From assembly GCA_031389045.1 (NCBI GenBank), contig JANMSE010000193.1:1-64000 (forward strand): a stretch of DNA of 64,000 bases, written 5' to 3'. Each line of letters begins with the position of its first letter. The first letter of the stretch is position 1. The stretch comes from JABFSC01 sp031389045. GTDB lineage: Bacteria; Desulfobacterota; Binatia; Bin18. The notes beneath the pieces were generated by a model that was not told the origin of the DNA, searched no databases, and saw nothing but the letters and a program-made list of their open reading frames with translations. Of this stretch, positions 48,648-56,540 are shown piece after piece. The position numbers and the translations under genes are program-made.

Positions 48648-49517
48648 CTACGGCGCTTCAGCCAAAAGATTGACGAGGAATGTCGAACCGTATGCCCGCA
48701 ACGCCTCCACTGCCTTTTCCGCCTGCTCTTCACACGAAAAAATCCCAAAGACCGATGACCCGCTGCCCGACATCAGCGCTCCATCCGCGCCAGCCTGCAG
48801 CAGTCGCTCCTTGATCTCCTGAATAGTCGGATGCGTGGGAACAACCGCTCTCTCAAGATCATTGACCAGGCACGACGAAGGAGGCCATTGGCCGTGCGCC
48901 AGGTGTTGTAGGTCCGCGGAAACCGGCTCCGCGTCAGGCGGCAACTCATCAAACTGACGATAGGCCCACGGGGTAGCGACACCAAACGGCGGCACTACGA
49001 TCACGAACCATCGCGAGGGCAAGCGCGGGACGGAAGTCAGAATTTCGCCAATCCCTTCAACGCGCGCGGGTTGGCACGGAATAAAAAATGGCACATCGGC
49101 CCCTAAGCGAACCGCGAGCGCGCACAACTGCTGCTCGGAAAATAGCCGCGCGAACAACGCGTTGAGACTTTTCAGTACTGCCGCCGCGTCGCTACTTCCG
49201 CCCCCTAACCCAGCACCAAAGGGAATCCGCTTGCGCAGCGCGATGCTGATCTCCGCCGCGACTCCAGCCTCCCGACAGAACAGCGCCGCCGCTTTATAGG
49301 CGAGGTTAGTGTCATCGGTCGGCAAGGTAGGATCGTCGCAAGTGACCAGAATCCTCGGCTCGTGCCTGCGCTCCGTGTGATGGTGTTCCGTCGTGATCTC
49401 TAGCTCGTCACACAAACTGACCGGCACCATCACCGAATCGAGCAAATGATACCCATCGGCGCGGCGACCAGTGATGCGGAGGTAGAGATTGATTTTCGCG
49501 GGCGCGAGCACTCGCAT
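48648..49517 (-). CDS. ispE: 4-diphosphocytidyl-2-C-methyl-D-erythritol kinase
   Basis: A 289-residue GHMP kinase of the MEP isoprenoid pathway: APAKINLYLRITGRRADGYH, the ATP loop RIPFGAGLGGGSSDAAAVLK and the C-terminal ALMSGSGSSVFGIF. Isoprenoids from this pathway would feed hopanoid synthesis (hpnH at 30979). GAAGGA precedes the ATG. The order ispE, tRNA-Gln, prs, rplY, pth is common in many Gram-negative bacteria. Confidence 0.96.
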   Translation of the reverse strand: MRVLAPAKINLYLRITGRRADGYHLLDSVMVPVSLCDELEITTEHHHTERRHEPRILVTCDDPTLPTDDTNLAYKAAALFCREAGVAAEISIALRKRIPFGAGLGGGSSDAAAVLKSLNALFARLFSEQQLCALAVRLGADVPFFIPCQPARVEGIGEILTSVPRLPSRWFVIVVPPFGVATPWAYRQFDELPPDAEPVSADLQHLAHGQWPPSSCLVNDLERAVVPTHPTIQEIKERLLQAGADGALMSGSGSSVFGIFSCEEQAEKAVEALRAYGSTFLVNLLAEAP

Positions 49518-49578
49518 TGGGGATTCCTTCGTTTTGTGGCGGTTGCGACACCACGCTGGCTATGCCACAACGGCAGGC

Positions 49579-50373
49579 ATGCAAGAATTCTTACGTGTGG
49601 CCCAAGACGCGGCGCATCAGGCTGGTGCGCTCCTCAGAGACAACTGGCTAAAAGCAAAAACCATTGAGGTCAAGACCGACATGGTCGATCTCGTCACCAA
49701 CGTCGATAAAGCCTCGGATGCGCTCATCACGGAAATCCTGCGCACCCAATTCCCCACTCATCAAATTATCGCCGAAGAGTCCGCGATTTCGGGTCCGCCC
49801 AGCGACTATCGTTGGTACATCGACCCAATTGATGGCACCACCAACTTCGCCCACAGTTTTCCGCATTTCGCGGTCTCCATCGCGCTGACCCATAAGACCC
49901 AGGGGATCATCGGTATCGTCTACGACCCAATCCGCGATGAACTGTTCAGCGCGACACGAGGGTTCGGCGCGACGCTGAACGGTCGCCCAATCCACGTCTC
50001 GCCCACGCCGGCACTTGACCAATCACTCGTCCTCACCGGGTTTCCGTATGACCGCCGCAAGCGCAGTGCCTACTATCTCAGCTTCTACCAAGCCTTCATG
50101 CTGCGCACCCAAGGCGTGCGCCGGTGCGGGTCCGCCGCGTTAGACTTATGCTACGTCGCCAGTGGCCGCGCCGATGCCTTCTGGGAATGGCGGCTGCATC
50201 CGTGGGACACCGCCGCTGGAGCACTCATTGTTGAGGAAGCAGGTGGACAAATGAGCAACTTTTCCGGCAAAGCGTTTGACATCACCGGCGAACAGACACT
50301 AGCATCGAATGGCGCGTTACACAGTGAGATGGTTGAAGTCTTACAGGAAGTAATCGCCGCGCAGGGCGAATAA
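49579..50373 (+). CDS. suhB: Inositol monophosphatase family protein (SuhB-like)
   Basis: A 264-residue lithium-sensitive phosphatase: metal-binding EES in IIAEESAI, the DPIDGTTNFAHSFPHFAVSI motif, and WEWRLHPWDTAAGALIVEEAGG near the C-terminus. It removes phosphate from inositol 1-phosphate or similar sugar phosphates. The start at 49579 is chosen by family length; the ribosome binding site is weak. It is divergent from ispE. Confidence 0.9.
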   Translation: MQEFLRVAQDAAHQAGALLRDNWLKAKTIEVKTDMVDLVTNVDKASDALITEILRTQFPTHQIIAEESAISGPPSDYRWYIDPIDGTTNFAHSFPHFAVSIALTHKTQGIIGIVYDPIRDELFSATRGFGATLNGRPIHVSPTPALDQSLVLTGFPYDRRKRSAYYLSFYQAFMLRTQGVRRCGSAALDLCYVASGRADAFWEWRLHPWDTAAGALIVEEAGGQMSNFSGKAFDITGEQTLASNGALHSEMVEVLQEVIAAQGE

Positions 50374-50412
50374 TTCGGCAGACCAGAAACGACGCTTCCG
50401 TGGAGGCTCCCA

Positions 50413-50736
50413 GTGGCGAACCAATTCTTAGAGACTGCTCAAACCAAGATCGCGCGAGATCAGTTTGAACTTTCGAGTCACGCACAGAAAGAAGCCGCGG
50501 CAGAGCAGATCAGTGTTGACGACATCAAACACAGCGTACTGACGGGACGAGAGCTGGAACCCTATCCCTTGGACCCACGGGGCCCAAGTTGCCTCATGGT
50601 TGGACAAGATCGTAATAACCGGTGAATTCACGTGCTGTGTGGCAACTTTGAGCACGACTCCCTTTTGATCATTACCGTCTATTTACCGCAGGTTCCCAAA
50701 TGGTTGGACCCGTGGACACGCAGGAGCAAAGTATGA
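50413..50736 (+). pseudogene. DUF4258 gene interrupted by an in-frame TGA
   Basis: Homologous to the DUF4258 protein at 17246. The frame runs 70 codons to SCLMVGQDRNNR, hits TGA at 50623-50625, and then continues in the same frame with IHVLCGNFEHDSLLIITVYL and a DPWTRR ending that matches the C-terminus of the intact copy (IHAVCGW, VLITVYIPR, DPWTRG). A single nonsense codon has therefore cut off the last third. The zinc-finger partner gene after it is intact. Confidence 0.82.
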
Positions 50737-51005
50737 CGCCAGGAGAAGAGAGAACAAATCCCACAGCCCACACCTCAGTCGAAACCTGCTACTTCTGTCA
50801 GCGGGGTATTGTGGCCGCGAAAACCGTCACTGTCGATTTTCGCTGGGGCGACAAGCTCGTCATTATCGAAAACGTGCCTGCCAAAGTGTGCAACGAGTGC
50901 GGAGAGCGTTACTACGCGGCCACAGTCGTGCGGCAAATGGAACAGCTCGCGCAAGAAGACCGGCGGGACAAAGGCTTATACGTACCAGTGGTGACTTGGC
51001 TGTGA
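50733..51005 (+). CDS. YgiT/MqsA-type zinc-finger protein (possible antitoxin), second copy
   Basis: A 90-residue protein with CYFCQRG and CNECGERYYAATVVRQMEQL, the two-CxxC module of MqsA-type antitoxins, homologous to the protein at 17551. Its ATG overlaps the stop codon of the interrupted DUF4258 frame (ATGA), the same coupling as in the first pair. With its partner truncated it may be a surviving antitoxin. Confidence 0.78.
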   Translation: MTPGEERTNPTAHTSVETCYFCQRGIVAAKTVTVDFRWGDKLVIIENVPAKVCNECGERYYAATVVRQMEQLAQEDRRDKGLYVPVVTWL

Positions 51006-51015
51006 CATGCCCCAA

Positions 51016-51050
51016 GACAAAAGGGCCGGCCGAATAAAACGCCAGCCCTT
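51016..51050 (-). terminator. Hairpin terminator of the Uma2 gene
   Basis: AAGGGCCGGC, 10 bases, GCCAGCCCTT: a 10-bp stem with one mismatch, followed on the minus strand by TTTTGTCTT. It lies between convergent genes and may serve both. Confidence 0.6.
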
Positions 51051-51759
51051 ATCCCCTCGCCGCACGAGCCTCCCGCACCCACTGACGTACCCGCCGCAAC
51101 CACGTGGTACTCGCGACCTCGGCACTTTCAGCGAGGAACCGCGTGGCGAGGGCATTCGTCAGGACGGGAAAGGCGATACTGTTTTCCACTTCCACGTATT
51201 GTCCATTGGCCAAGCTGAAAATCCGCACGCGCCGATCAACATACCGCCACACCTCTAGGATACCGAGCTTGGCGTAGATCGGAAATTTGTTGAGCGAATG
51301 ACTGGAGATGTCGATCTCAATGATGAGGTCTGGCGGTGGGTCCACCGTCAGATCAATCTTCCTTTTCCCTCGAATCTCCAGCTCATGCTGAATGTAGAAG
51401 CAGGAATCAGGCTCGAACCCTTTTTTCACATCGTCACGTTTCAGAGTTGTTGACCCCAGCCTTCGCAAATCCATGTCCAACTCTTCCGCTACTACCTCCA
51501 CAAGCGTAGCAAGGGCTCGGTTGGGTTCCTCATGTCTCTCAGAAAGCACCATGATCTCTAGCTCCCCCTGGTCATACGCGAAATGCGCGGCGTGACTGTC
51601 CTCCATATCCTCCAGCAACCGAGTATACGTTTCCCAGCGTATGCCGTGGAGAATAATACGAGGGGGTTCATCCTTGAACGGAGGTTCCCCGCCGGGTGAA
51701 AGTCCAGAGGAAAGTTCTGGCGGTTTGATGGGAGAAATCACGTCAGTAGCGGGTTGCAT
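51049..51759 (-). CDS. Uma2-family putative restriction endonuclease (DUF820)
   Basis: A 236-residue PD-(D/E)XK nuclease-like protein. IILHGIRWETYTRLLEDM and YDQGELEIMVLSERHE are the N-terminal signatures, PPPDLIIEIDISSHSLNKF contains the core acidic residue with the Lys in KLGILEVWRYV, and the end is AEVASTTWLRRVRQWVREA. Uma2 proteins are abundant in cyanobacteria and related bacteria; their role is not known. The start is 51759, set by GGAGG 7 bases upstream. Confidence 0.85.
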   Translation of the reverse strand: MQPATDVISPIKPPELSSGLSPGGEPPFKDEPPRIILHGIRWETYTRLLEDMEDSHAAHFAYDQGELEIMVLSERHEEPNRALATLVEVVAEELDMDLRRLGSTTLKRDDVKKGFEPDSCFYIQHELEIRGKRKIDLTVDPPPDLIIEIDISSHSLNKFPIYAKLGILEVWRYVDRRVRIFSLANGQYVEVENSIAFPVLTNALATRFLAESAEVASTTWLRRVRQWVREARAARG

Positions 51760-51820
51760 CTTCATGCCTCCTTGAGAGACGAGAGCAGCAAAGAACAAGA
51801 GACTCCGCGCACCAGTATCG

Positions 51821-52861
51821 TTACGCCCCCGCCATGATCCGATGCGCCCGGTCAACCAATTGCGGCACTTTCCACTCGAACTCATTGGCTTTGGGATTCG
51901 ACGCCGTGCCTTCAATGTAATGACGATAGAGCCCCTCAAGAATGATCGCCAGCTTCCACACCGCCAGACAGTGATAAAACGCAAAATGCTTCATCGTCCG
52001 TCCGGTTTTTTCTTCGTAGCGCGCCACCAGTTCCTCGCGGGAGTGAAACCCGGGCTGCGACGTGATGTGGTTACTCTCCTTCGGTTCCGGCTCTGGCGGG
52101 TCCCCAGTCGGCCCCCAATAGGTCATTACCCAACCAAGGTCCGCCAACGGATCACCAAGCGTGGCCATTTCCCAATCAAAAATCGCCACCAATTTCGCGG
52201 GCTGTGGTGTGAACATCACGTTATCGAGCTTGTAATCGCCATGCACGATGCTCGTCGCGCTCTGTTCCGGGAGATGCGCCGTGAGCCACTCCGAGACTTC
52301 CTGAAGTCCTGGTAATGGCCGGGTGCGTGGCAAGGTAAGTTCAAGCTGCCCAGCCCAACGTCGCAATTGCCGTTGCAAAAACCCCTGGGGTTTCCCCAAG
52401 GTCGCCAGCGACGTCTCTTGCCATTTCACCGCATGCAACTCGACAAGGGCATCAATCAGCTCCTCCCCAATACGTTTTCGATCCTCCATCGCCGCAAACT
52501 CCGGCGGCAGTTGCTCCCGAATCACCACCCCATTGATACGCTCCATGACATAGAATGGCACACCGATAACAGCGAGGTCCTCACAGGCAACCACTGGACG
52601 CGGCACCCGCACCCCAGTCGCGGCAAGTCCCGACAACACGCGAAATTCACGTAGCATGTCATGCGCGGTGGGCAGAATATCCCCGCGTGGCGGGCGACGT
52701 AGTACCCACTGCTTTGGCCCCCACGACACATAGAAGGTTTCGTTCGAGAACCCCGCTTGATGTTTTTCGACGGTGAGTTCCCCGTCTTGCGCTGGAAGTT
52801 TCTCGCGCAAGAACGTTTCCAGTTTGGCCACATCAATCAGGGCATCAAGTTGTTGACTCAT
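51821..52861 (-). CDS. APH-like phosphotransferase (acyl-CoA dehydrogenase-associated kinase type)
   Basis: A 346-residue aminoglycoside phosphotransferase-fold kinase. The ATP-site Lys/Arg segment is WVLRRPPRGDILPTAHDMLR, the catalytic loop is IVHGDYKLDNVMFTPQ (HGDxxxxN) and the metal-binding Asp is in AIFDWEMATLGDPLADLGW. This matches the kinase half of ACAD10/FadE36-like proteins involved in breakdown of hydroxyacids through phosphorylation. AGAGG lies before the ATG at 52861. The substrate is unknown; it is not likely to be an antibiotic kinase. Confidence 0.87.
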   Translation of the reverse strand: MSQQLDALIDVAKLETFLREKLPAQDGELTVEKHQAGFSNETFYVSWGPKQWVLRRPPRGDILPTAHDMLREFRVLSGLAATGVRVPRPVVACEDLAVIGVPFYVMERINGVVIREQLPPEFAAMEDRKRIGEELIDALVELHAVKWQETSLATLGKPQGFLQRQLRRWAGQLELTLPRTRPLPGLQEVSEWLTAHLPEQSATSIVHGDYKLDNVMFTPQPAKLVAIFDWEMATLGDPLADLGWVMTYWGPTGDPPEPEPKESNHITSQPGFHSREELVARYEEKTGRTMKHFAFYHCLAVWKLAIILEGLYRHYIEGTASNPKANEFEWKVPQLVDRAHRIMAGA

Positions 52862-53011
52862 GGTTTCCTCTTTCCGACTTTGGGCTTTTACCCGCGTATA
52901 CGGTGAGAAACAGCCCACCCCCGCGGATGAAGGACAATCATGCTCCCTCCGCCGATTTCAATGAATGACAGGGAAAATGCTCTTCTGAGCGGAAGGTAAC
53001 ATCTGACTTGA

Positions 53012-53040
53012 TTGACAACCCTTTACGGCATTTCTACATT
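53012..53040 (+). promoter_or_regulatory. Near-consensus sigma70 promoter
   Basis: TTGACA at 53012-53017 and TACATT at 53035-53040 with a 17-bp spacer, followed by AGGAG and the ATG at 53066. It drives the two-gene unit with the retropepsin-like gene. Confidence 0.7.
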
Positions 53041-53065
53041 GCCAGTGTTTACAGGAGCACCACCT

Positions 53066-53368
53066 ATGTCCTCGCAATCAGCCTCTACCTTACTTGAGCC
53101 TACACTCACTCGCTACGGCGGACAGGAAGAGCATACCCCCGAAGAATGGGAAGAACGCTATGTTGATACCTGGCTGCTCCTAGAAGTCACTGCGGAAGAT
53201 GAGGCTGGTGAGCCGAAGCGAGCAAAGTTAGTGGCCTTCACCTCGGACCCCATGACTGACGCCTTTCAACAACTCTGGCGTTCGTATGCTGACCAGGGTA
53301 TCCTGACCTTGTTCACGCATAGTAAGTACGCCGATCCCCGTCCCACCGTGGTGGTGCATGCCTCGTGA
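53066..53368 (+). CDS. Small acidic protein of unknown function, partner of the retropepsin-like gene
   Basis: A 100-residue acidic protein with no recognised domain (EEHTPEEWEERYVDTWLLLE, YADQGILTLFTHSKYADPRP). AGGAG and a near-consensus promoter precede it. Its 3' end overlaps the start of the retropepsin-like gene by 11 bp in another frame, so the two are translationally linked. It could be a substrate, inhibitor or regulator of that protease; this is inference from the overlap. Confidence 0.6.
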   Translation: MSSQSASTLLEPTLTRYGGQEEHTPEEWEERYVDTWLLLEVTAEDEAGEPKRAKLVAFTSDPMTDAFQQLWRSYADQGILTLFTHSKYADPRPTVVVHAS

Positions 53369-53741
53369 GTGGGCGTCTTTTCGTCCACGGTCTCTTCCGA
53401 TCATTACCGTCCGTAAAGGCCCCCGGGCGATCCGCGCACTCGCCGATACCGGAGCCCAAACCAGTTTAATCCATCCTCGACTCGCCCTCCAATTCGGCCT
53501 CCCCACCATTGGTGATCTGTCCATCGTTGGCGTTGGCTCCTCAGTGACCAGAATTGCTCGTGTGCGGCTTACAAACCTGCATGTCGCGCGTTTATCGTTG
53601 CGTTCATTTGACGCCGGGGTTGTGAATCTTGACAATTTACGCTTGGGCATTGATCTGATCTTGGGCATCAGCGCCTTCGAGGGGTATCGTTTGCAGTTCG
53701 ATTTTACGCAAGGGCATCTGTACTTATTATCGGAAGAGTAA
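53358..53741 (+). CDS. Retropepsin-like aspartic protease domain protein
   Basis: A 127-residue single-domain aspartyl protease of the retropepsin type: the catalytic triplet Asp30-Thr31-Gly32 in RALADTGAQTSLIHP, a flap-like VGVGSSVTRIARV, and LILGISAFEGYRLQFDF matching the conserved ILG segment. As a single copy it would work as a dimer. It has no signal peptide. Bacterial members are poorly characterised. The start overlaps the preceding gene. Confidence 0.78.
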   Translation: MPREWASFRPRSLPIITVRKGPRAIRALADTGAQTSLIHPRLALQFGLPTIGDLSIVGVGSSVTRIARVRLTNLHVARLSLRSFDAGVVNLDNLRLGIDLILGISAFEGYRLQFDFTQGHLYLLSEE

Positions 53742-53745
53742 TCGC

Positions 53746-55017
53746 TCAATCCCGTGCATACGGCGGCGGCTTGGGCGTCACCGTGAACAGCACCAACGAC
53801 ACTACACTGGTCACCACCGCATACGTGAACGCCAGCCGATAACTCCCAGTCGTGTCGCGCAGATAGCCGGCAATCATCGGTCCCCACGCACCCAAGACCC
53901 CAGCACCGGCATACAGAAACCCACCAATCGTCCCGGCATGGCGGCGACCAAACAGGTCGCCAATCAACGCGGTGAAAAGGGTCGCCATACTGCCATAGAA
54001 AAACCCAAACGCCGCCGCGCCAAGGTACAACACCGTCAGGCTCTGGGCGAAAACAAACAGCAGATAGGCGATGATGTGCATGGTCAGGCTCAGCAGCAGT
54101 CCTTGTTTCCGACCAATACGATCGGACAAGGAACCCAAGGACAGGCTGCCAATAAAGGCGCACAGTCCCATGATACTCACCGCGAGTGCGCCCTGGGTGG
54201 GAGAAAATCCAAGATCACGCGCATACGCGACGATATGCACGAAAGGCACCGGAACCGAAAGCAGCATGATGACAAACACCAGGAACAATGACCAAAAAGC
54301 GGGAAAGCGCCAGGCTTCCGCTAACGACCATCCTGGCAAGGGCGCGGGAGAGGTCTCCAGCGCCTGCGCGGTGACAGGAGAACCTCCGGGAAGAGTGCTC
54401 GGCGATGGCAAGGGATCACCATCTGGGGCAAGCCCAAGCAGCTCTGGGCTGCGGACCATGAAGCGCGCGACGATGTTCAAGACGATGACAATCACTACAC
54501 CGCAGGAGAGGTACACCGGACGCCAGCCATAGAGAGGAATGAGCGCGGCCAGTAACGGAGGACCCACGAGGATGCCACAGCTACTCCCACACGAGGCCAG
54601 TCCGAGCGCCAACCCGCGCTTGCGCTGGAACCACTTCATCACCGTCGTATTACAGGGGATAAACGCGGTGCTCATGCCCAAGGCCGCGACGAATCCATAG
54701 AACAGATACATCTGCCACGGCGCCGAGACTTGGCTGGTCGCGATAATGCCGCACCCCAGCAGCACTCCGCCAACGGCAATCACCACCGTCGGCCCCTTGG
54801 AATCCGTCAACCGACCGCTGAGCCAACTGCATGCGCTATACGTCATGGTATAGAGCGAAAACGCCCCAGCGATACTCGCGCGTTGCCAGCCGAGTTCCTC
54901 CAGCATGAACGGGAGAAAAACGCCAAACGAATACTGGACGCCGTAGGTCAAGAACAAAATCAGGAATGCACACGCGGTGACAATCCAGCCGTAAAACAAG
55001 GAATGGAGGAAAGGCAT
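53746..55017 (-). CDS. MFS transporter (monocarboxylate/oxalate-formate antiporter type)
   Basis: A 423-residue protein with about 12 membrane segments. It starts GWIVTACAFLILFLTYGVQY and contains the MFS signature between helices 2 and 3 (GRLTDSKGPTVV) and again in LSDRIGRKQGLLLSLTM. The style is that of OFA/MCT-like carriers for organic acids. The neighbour at 55083 is a paralogue, and catabolic genes lie downstream, so uptake of an organic acid is likely but unproven. No close ribosome binding site. Confidence 0.88.
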   Translation of the reverse strand: MPFLHSLFYGWIVTACAFLILFLTYGVQYSFGVFLPFMLEELGWQRASIAGAFSLYTMTYSACSWLSGRLTDSKGPTVVIAVGGVLLGCGIIATSQVSAPWQMYLFYGFVAALGMSTAFIPCNTTVMKWFQRKRGLALGLASCGSSCGILVGPPLLAALIPLYGWRPVYLSCGVVIVIVLNIVARFMVRSPELLGLAPDGDPLPSPSTLPGGSPVTAQALETSPAPLPGWSLAEAWRFPAFWSLFLVFVIMLLSVPVPFVHIVAYARDLGFSPTQGALAVSIMGLCAFIGSLSLGSLSDRIGRKQGLLLSLTMHIIAYLLFVFAQSLTVLYLGAAAFGFFYGSMATLFTALIGDLFGRRHAGTIGGFLYAGAGVLGAWGPMIAGYLRDTTGSYRLAFTYAVVTSVVSLVLFTVTPKPPPYARD

Positions 55018-55051
55018 CCTGGCTTTCGCTTCGAGTCTCGCACGGGGGCGT

Positions 55052-55074
55052 CCCCTCCTCTCGTGGAGGGGAGG
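55052..55074. repeat. Short hairpin between the two MFS genes
   Basis: TCCCCTCC, 6 bases, GGAGGGGA forms an 8-bp stem. On the minus strand there is no U tract, so its role is unclear: a REP-like element or an mRNA-stabilising hairpin. Confidence 0.45.
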
Positions 55075-55082
55075 GAGCCAGA

Positions 55083-56339
55083 TTAACTCGTCTGTAGTAC
55101 GACTTGCGAAGGAACCCGCTCTTGGTCCAGCCTCTTCGGCGAAGGCAGTGTGAGCGCGAGCAGAGCGGAGATCATGCTCGTTCCCGTACTCGTGAGAAAC
55201 GGGATCATATAACTCCCGAAGATGTCATACAGCTTGCCACCCATCAGTCCACCGGACCCCATCCCGAGGGCCGCGATCATAAAGAAGACGCCAAGGATGG
55301 AGCCGATGAAGCGCGTGCCAAAATGTTCACGGAAAAGCATCGCATACACTGGCATCGGGCCACCGTACCCAATCCCGAACGCCACTGCCCAGAGATAAAA
55401 CGAAGACGGCTCGTGCACATGCATGAACGGCGGGATCATCACCGCCTGCACTCCTAAAAACAGCGCCATTGCCCATTTCCCGCCTATACGATCCGCCATC
55501 ATGCCACAAGCAATTTTGCCAACTAAGCCAGATATGGCCATGACTGCCGCCACTTTCGATGCTGTTGATCCCACCAGGCCCATATCGGTCATGTGATTAA
55601 ACCCGTGGAGCAGAACGCAGGAGTGGCCGATACAACATCCCAACACCATAAAATTGAGCGTCCAGAACGCCCGTGTTCGCATCGCCTGACTGAGGGTCAG
55701 ATGGACGTTTGGCATTTTCGAGACAAATCCTGCCGCCCCACTCGTGGCATACGCATGACTCTCTTCTTCGGAGTGATCACGGATAAGCATGGCGAGGGGA
55801 AAGATTAGGAGCGACCCGACGCCCAACCACAGATACGCCCCACGCCAATCCGTCTGCGTCAGCAAGTATACAGTTAACGGAGCGAACACGGCGGGTCCGA
55901 CATTTTGTGACTGGGCAATCGCTAAGGCGAGCCCTTGGTTACGGGTAAACCACTTGGTAATGAGCGCCGTCAGTGGGACCGCCGCGGCGGAGCGCCCAAG
56001 CGCCATCACGACACCAAAGGCGAAGTAGAGATGCGTCAGTGATTGAATCTGGCTCATCAAGATGGTCCCAATAATAAAGAGGATGCCGCCGGCAATGAGC
56101 AAGCGGCGGGACCCAAAACGGTCGGAGAGCGCCCCACACGCGAGGTTGCCAAAGCCAAAGAATATCCAGTTAATCATCGACGCGGTGGAGATCGTGCCGC
56201 GACTCCACTCAAACTGTTCGGAAATCGGCTTGAACATGATGCCGAAGGAATCAACGATCCCGAACATGATGAGCGTCAAAAAGAGCCCCGCGAAAACGAT
56301 GACCCAACCGTAAAAGAACTTCCCCTGTGATTGCTCCAT
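55083..56339 (-). CDS. MFS transporter (OFA family-like)
   Basis: A 418-residue 12-helix MFS carrier starting GKFFYGWVIVFAGLFLTLIM, typical of oxalate/formate-type antiporters, with ALSDRFGSRRLLIAGG and MMADRIGGKWAMALFLG as the two cytoplasmic loop signatures. AGGAGGGGG precedes the ATG at 56339. It precedes the other MFS gene on the same strand and probably belongs to the same transcript. Confidence 0.88.
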   Translation of the reverse strand: MEQSQGKFFYGWVIVFAGLFLTLIMFGIVDSFGIMFKPISEQFEWSRGTISTASMINWIFFGFGNLACGALSDRFGSRRLLIAGGILFIIGTILMSQIQSLTHLYFAFGVVMALGRSAAAVPLTALITKWFTRNQGLALAIAQSQNVGPAVFAPLTVYLLTQTDWRGAYLWLGVGSLLIFPLAMLIRDHSEEESHAYATSGAAGFVSKMPNVHLTLSQAMRTRAFWTLNFMVLGCCIGHSCVLLHGFNHMTDMGLVGSTASKVAAVMAISGLVGKIACGMMADRIGGKWAMALFLGVQAVMIPPFMHVHEPSSFYLWAVAFGIGYGGPMPVYAMLFREHFGTRFIGSILGVFFMIAALGMGSGGLMGGKLYDIFGSYMIPFLTSTGTSMISALLALTLPSPKRLDQERVPSQVVLQTS

Positions 56340-56433
56340 TCCCCCTCCTAAAGAAGCGTGCCGCGGCACCGGGTCAAGAATTTCGACAGTAAACCTGGAC
56401 TTCAGAGGTGAGTCAAGGGAAAGGGCGGAGGCA

Positions 56434-56540
56434 GTGGAGAGTGGAAAGTGGAAAGTGGAGAGTGGAGAGTGCAGAGTGGAGAGTGAAAAAAACGCAACCT
56501 TTCAACTCTGAACTCTCAACTCTCAACTTTCCACTCTCTC
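56434..56540. repeat. Heptamer repeat palindrome (GTGGAGA x7 / AACTCTC x5), locus 17
   Basis: Seven heptamers (GTGGAGA, GTGGAAA twice, GTGGAGA twice, GTGCAGA, GTGGAGA) face five inverse ones (CAACTCT, GAACTCT, CAACTCT, CAACTTT, CCACTCT). The right end touches the stop codon of the flavoprotein gene at 56539. The two sides can pair into a long imperfect hairpin. Confidence 0.88.

Noticed and set aside
51821..52861. Aminoglycoside resistance gene
   Set aside because: The HGDYKLDN kinase fold is shared, but the sequence matches ACAD10/FadE36-type kinases of catabolism, and nothing points to drug resistance.
53228..54163. A 311-codon minus-strand frame opposite the retropepsin-like gene
   Set aside because: It runs across the retropepsin gene and into the MFS gene in a different frame from the transporter; no signature was found in it.
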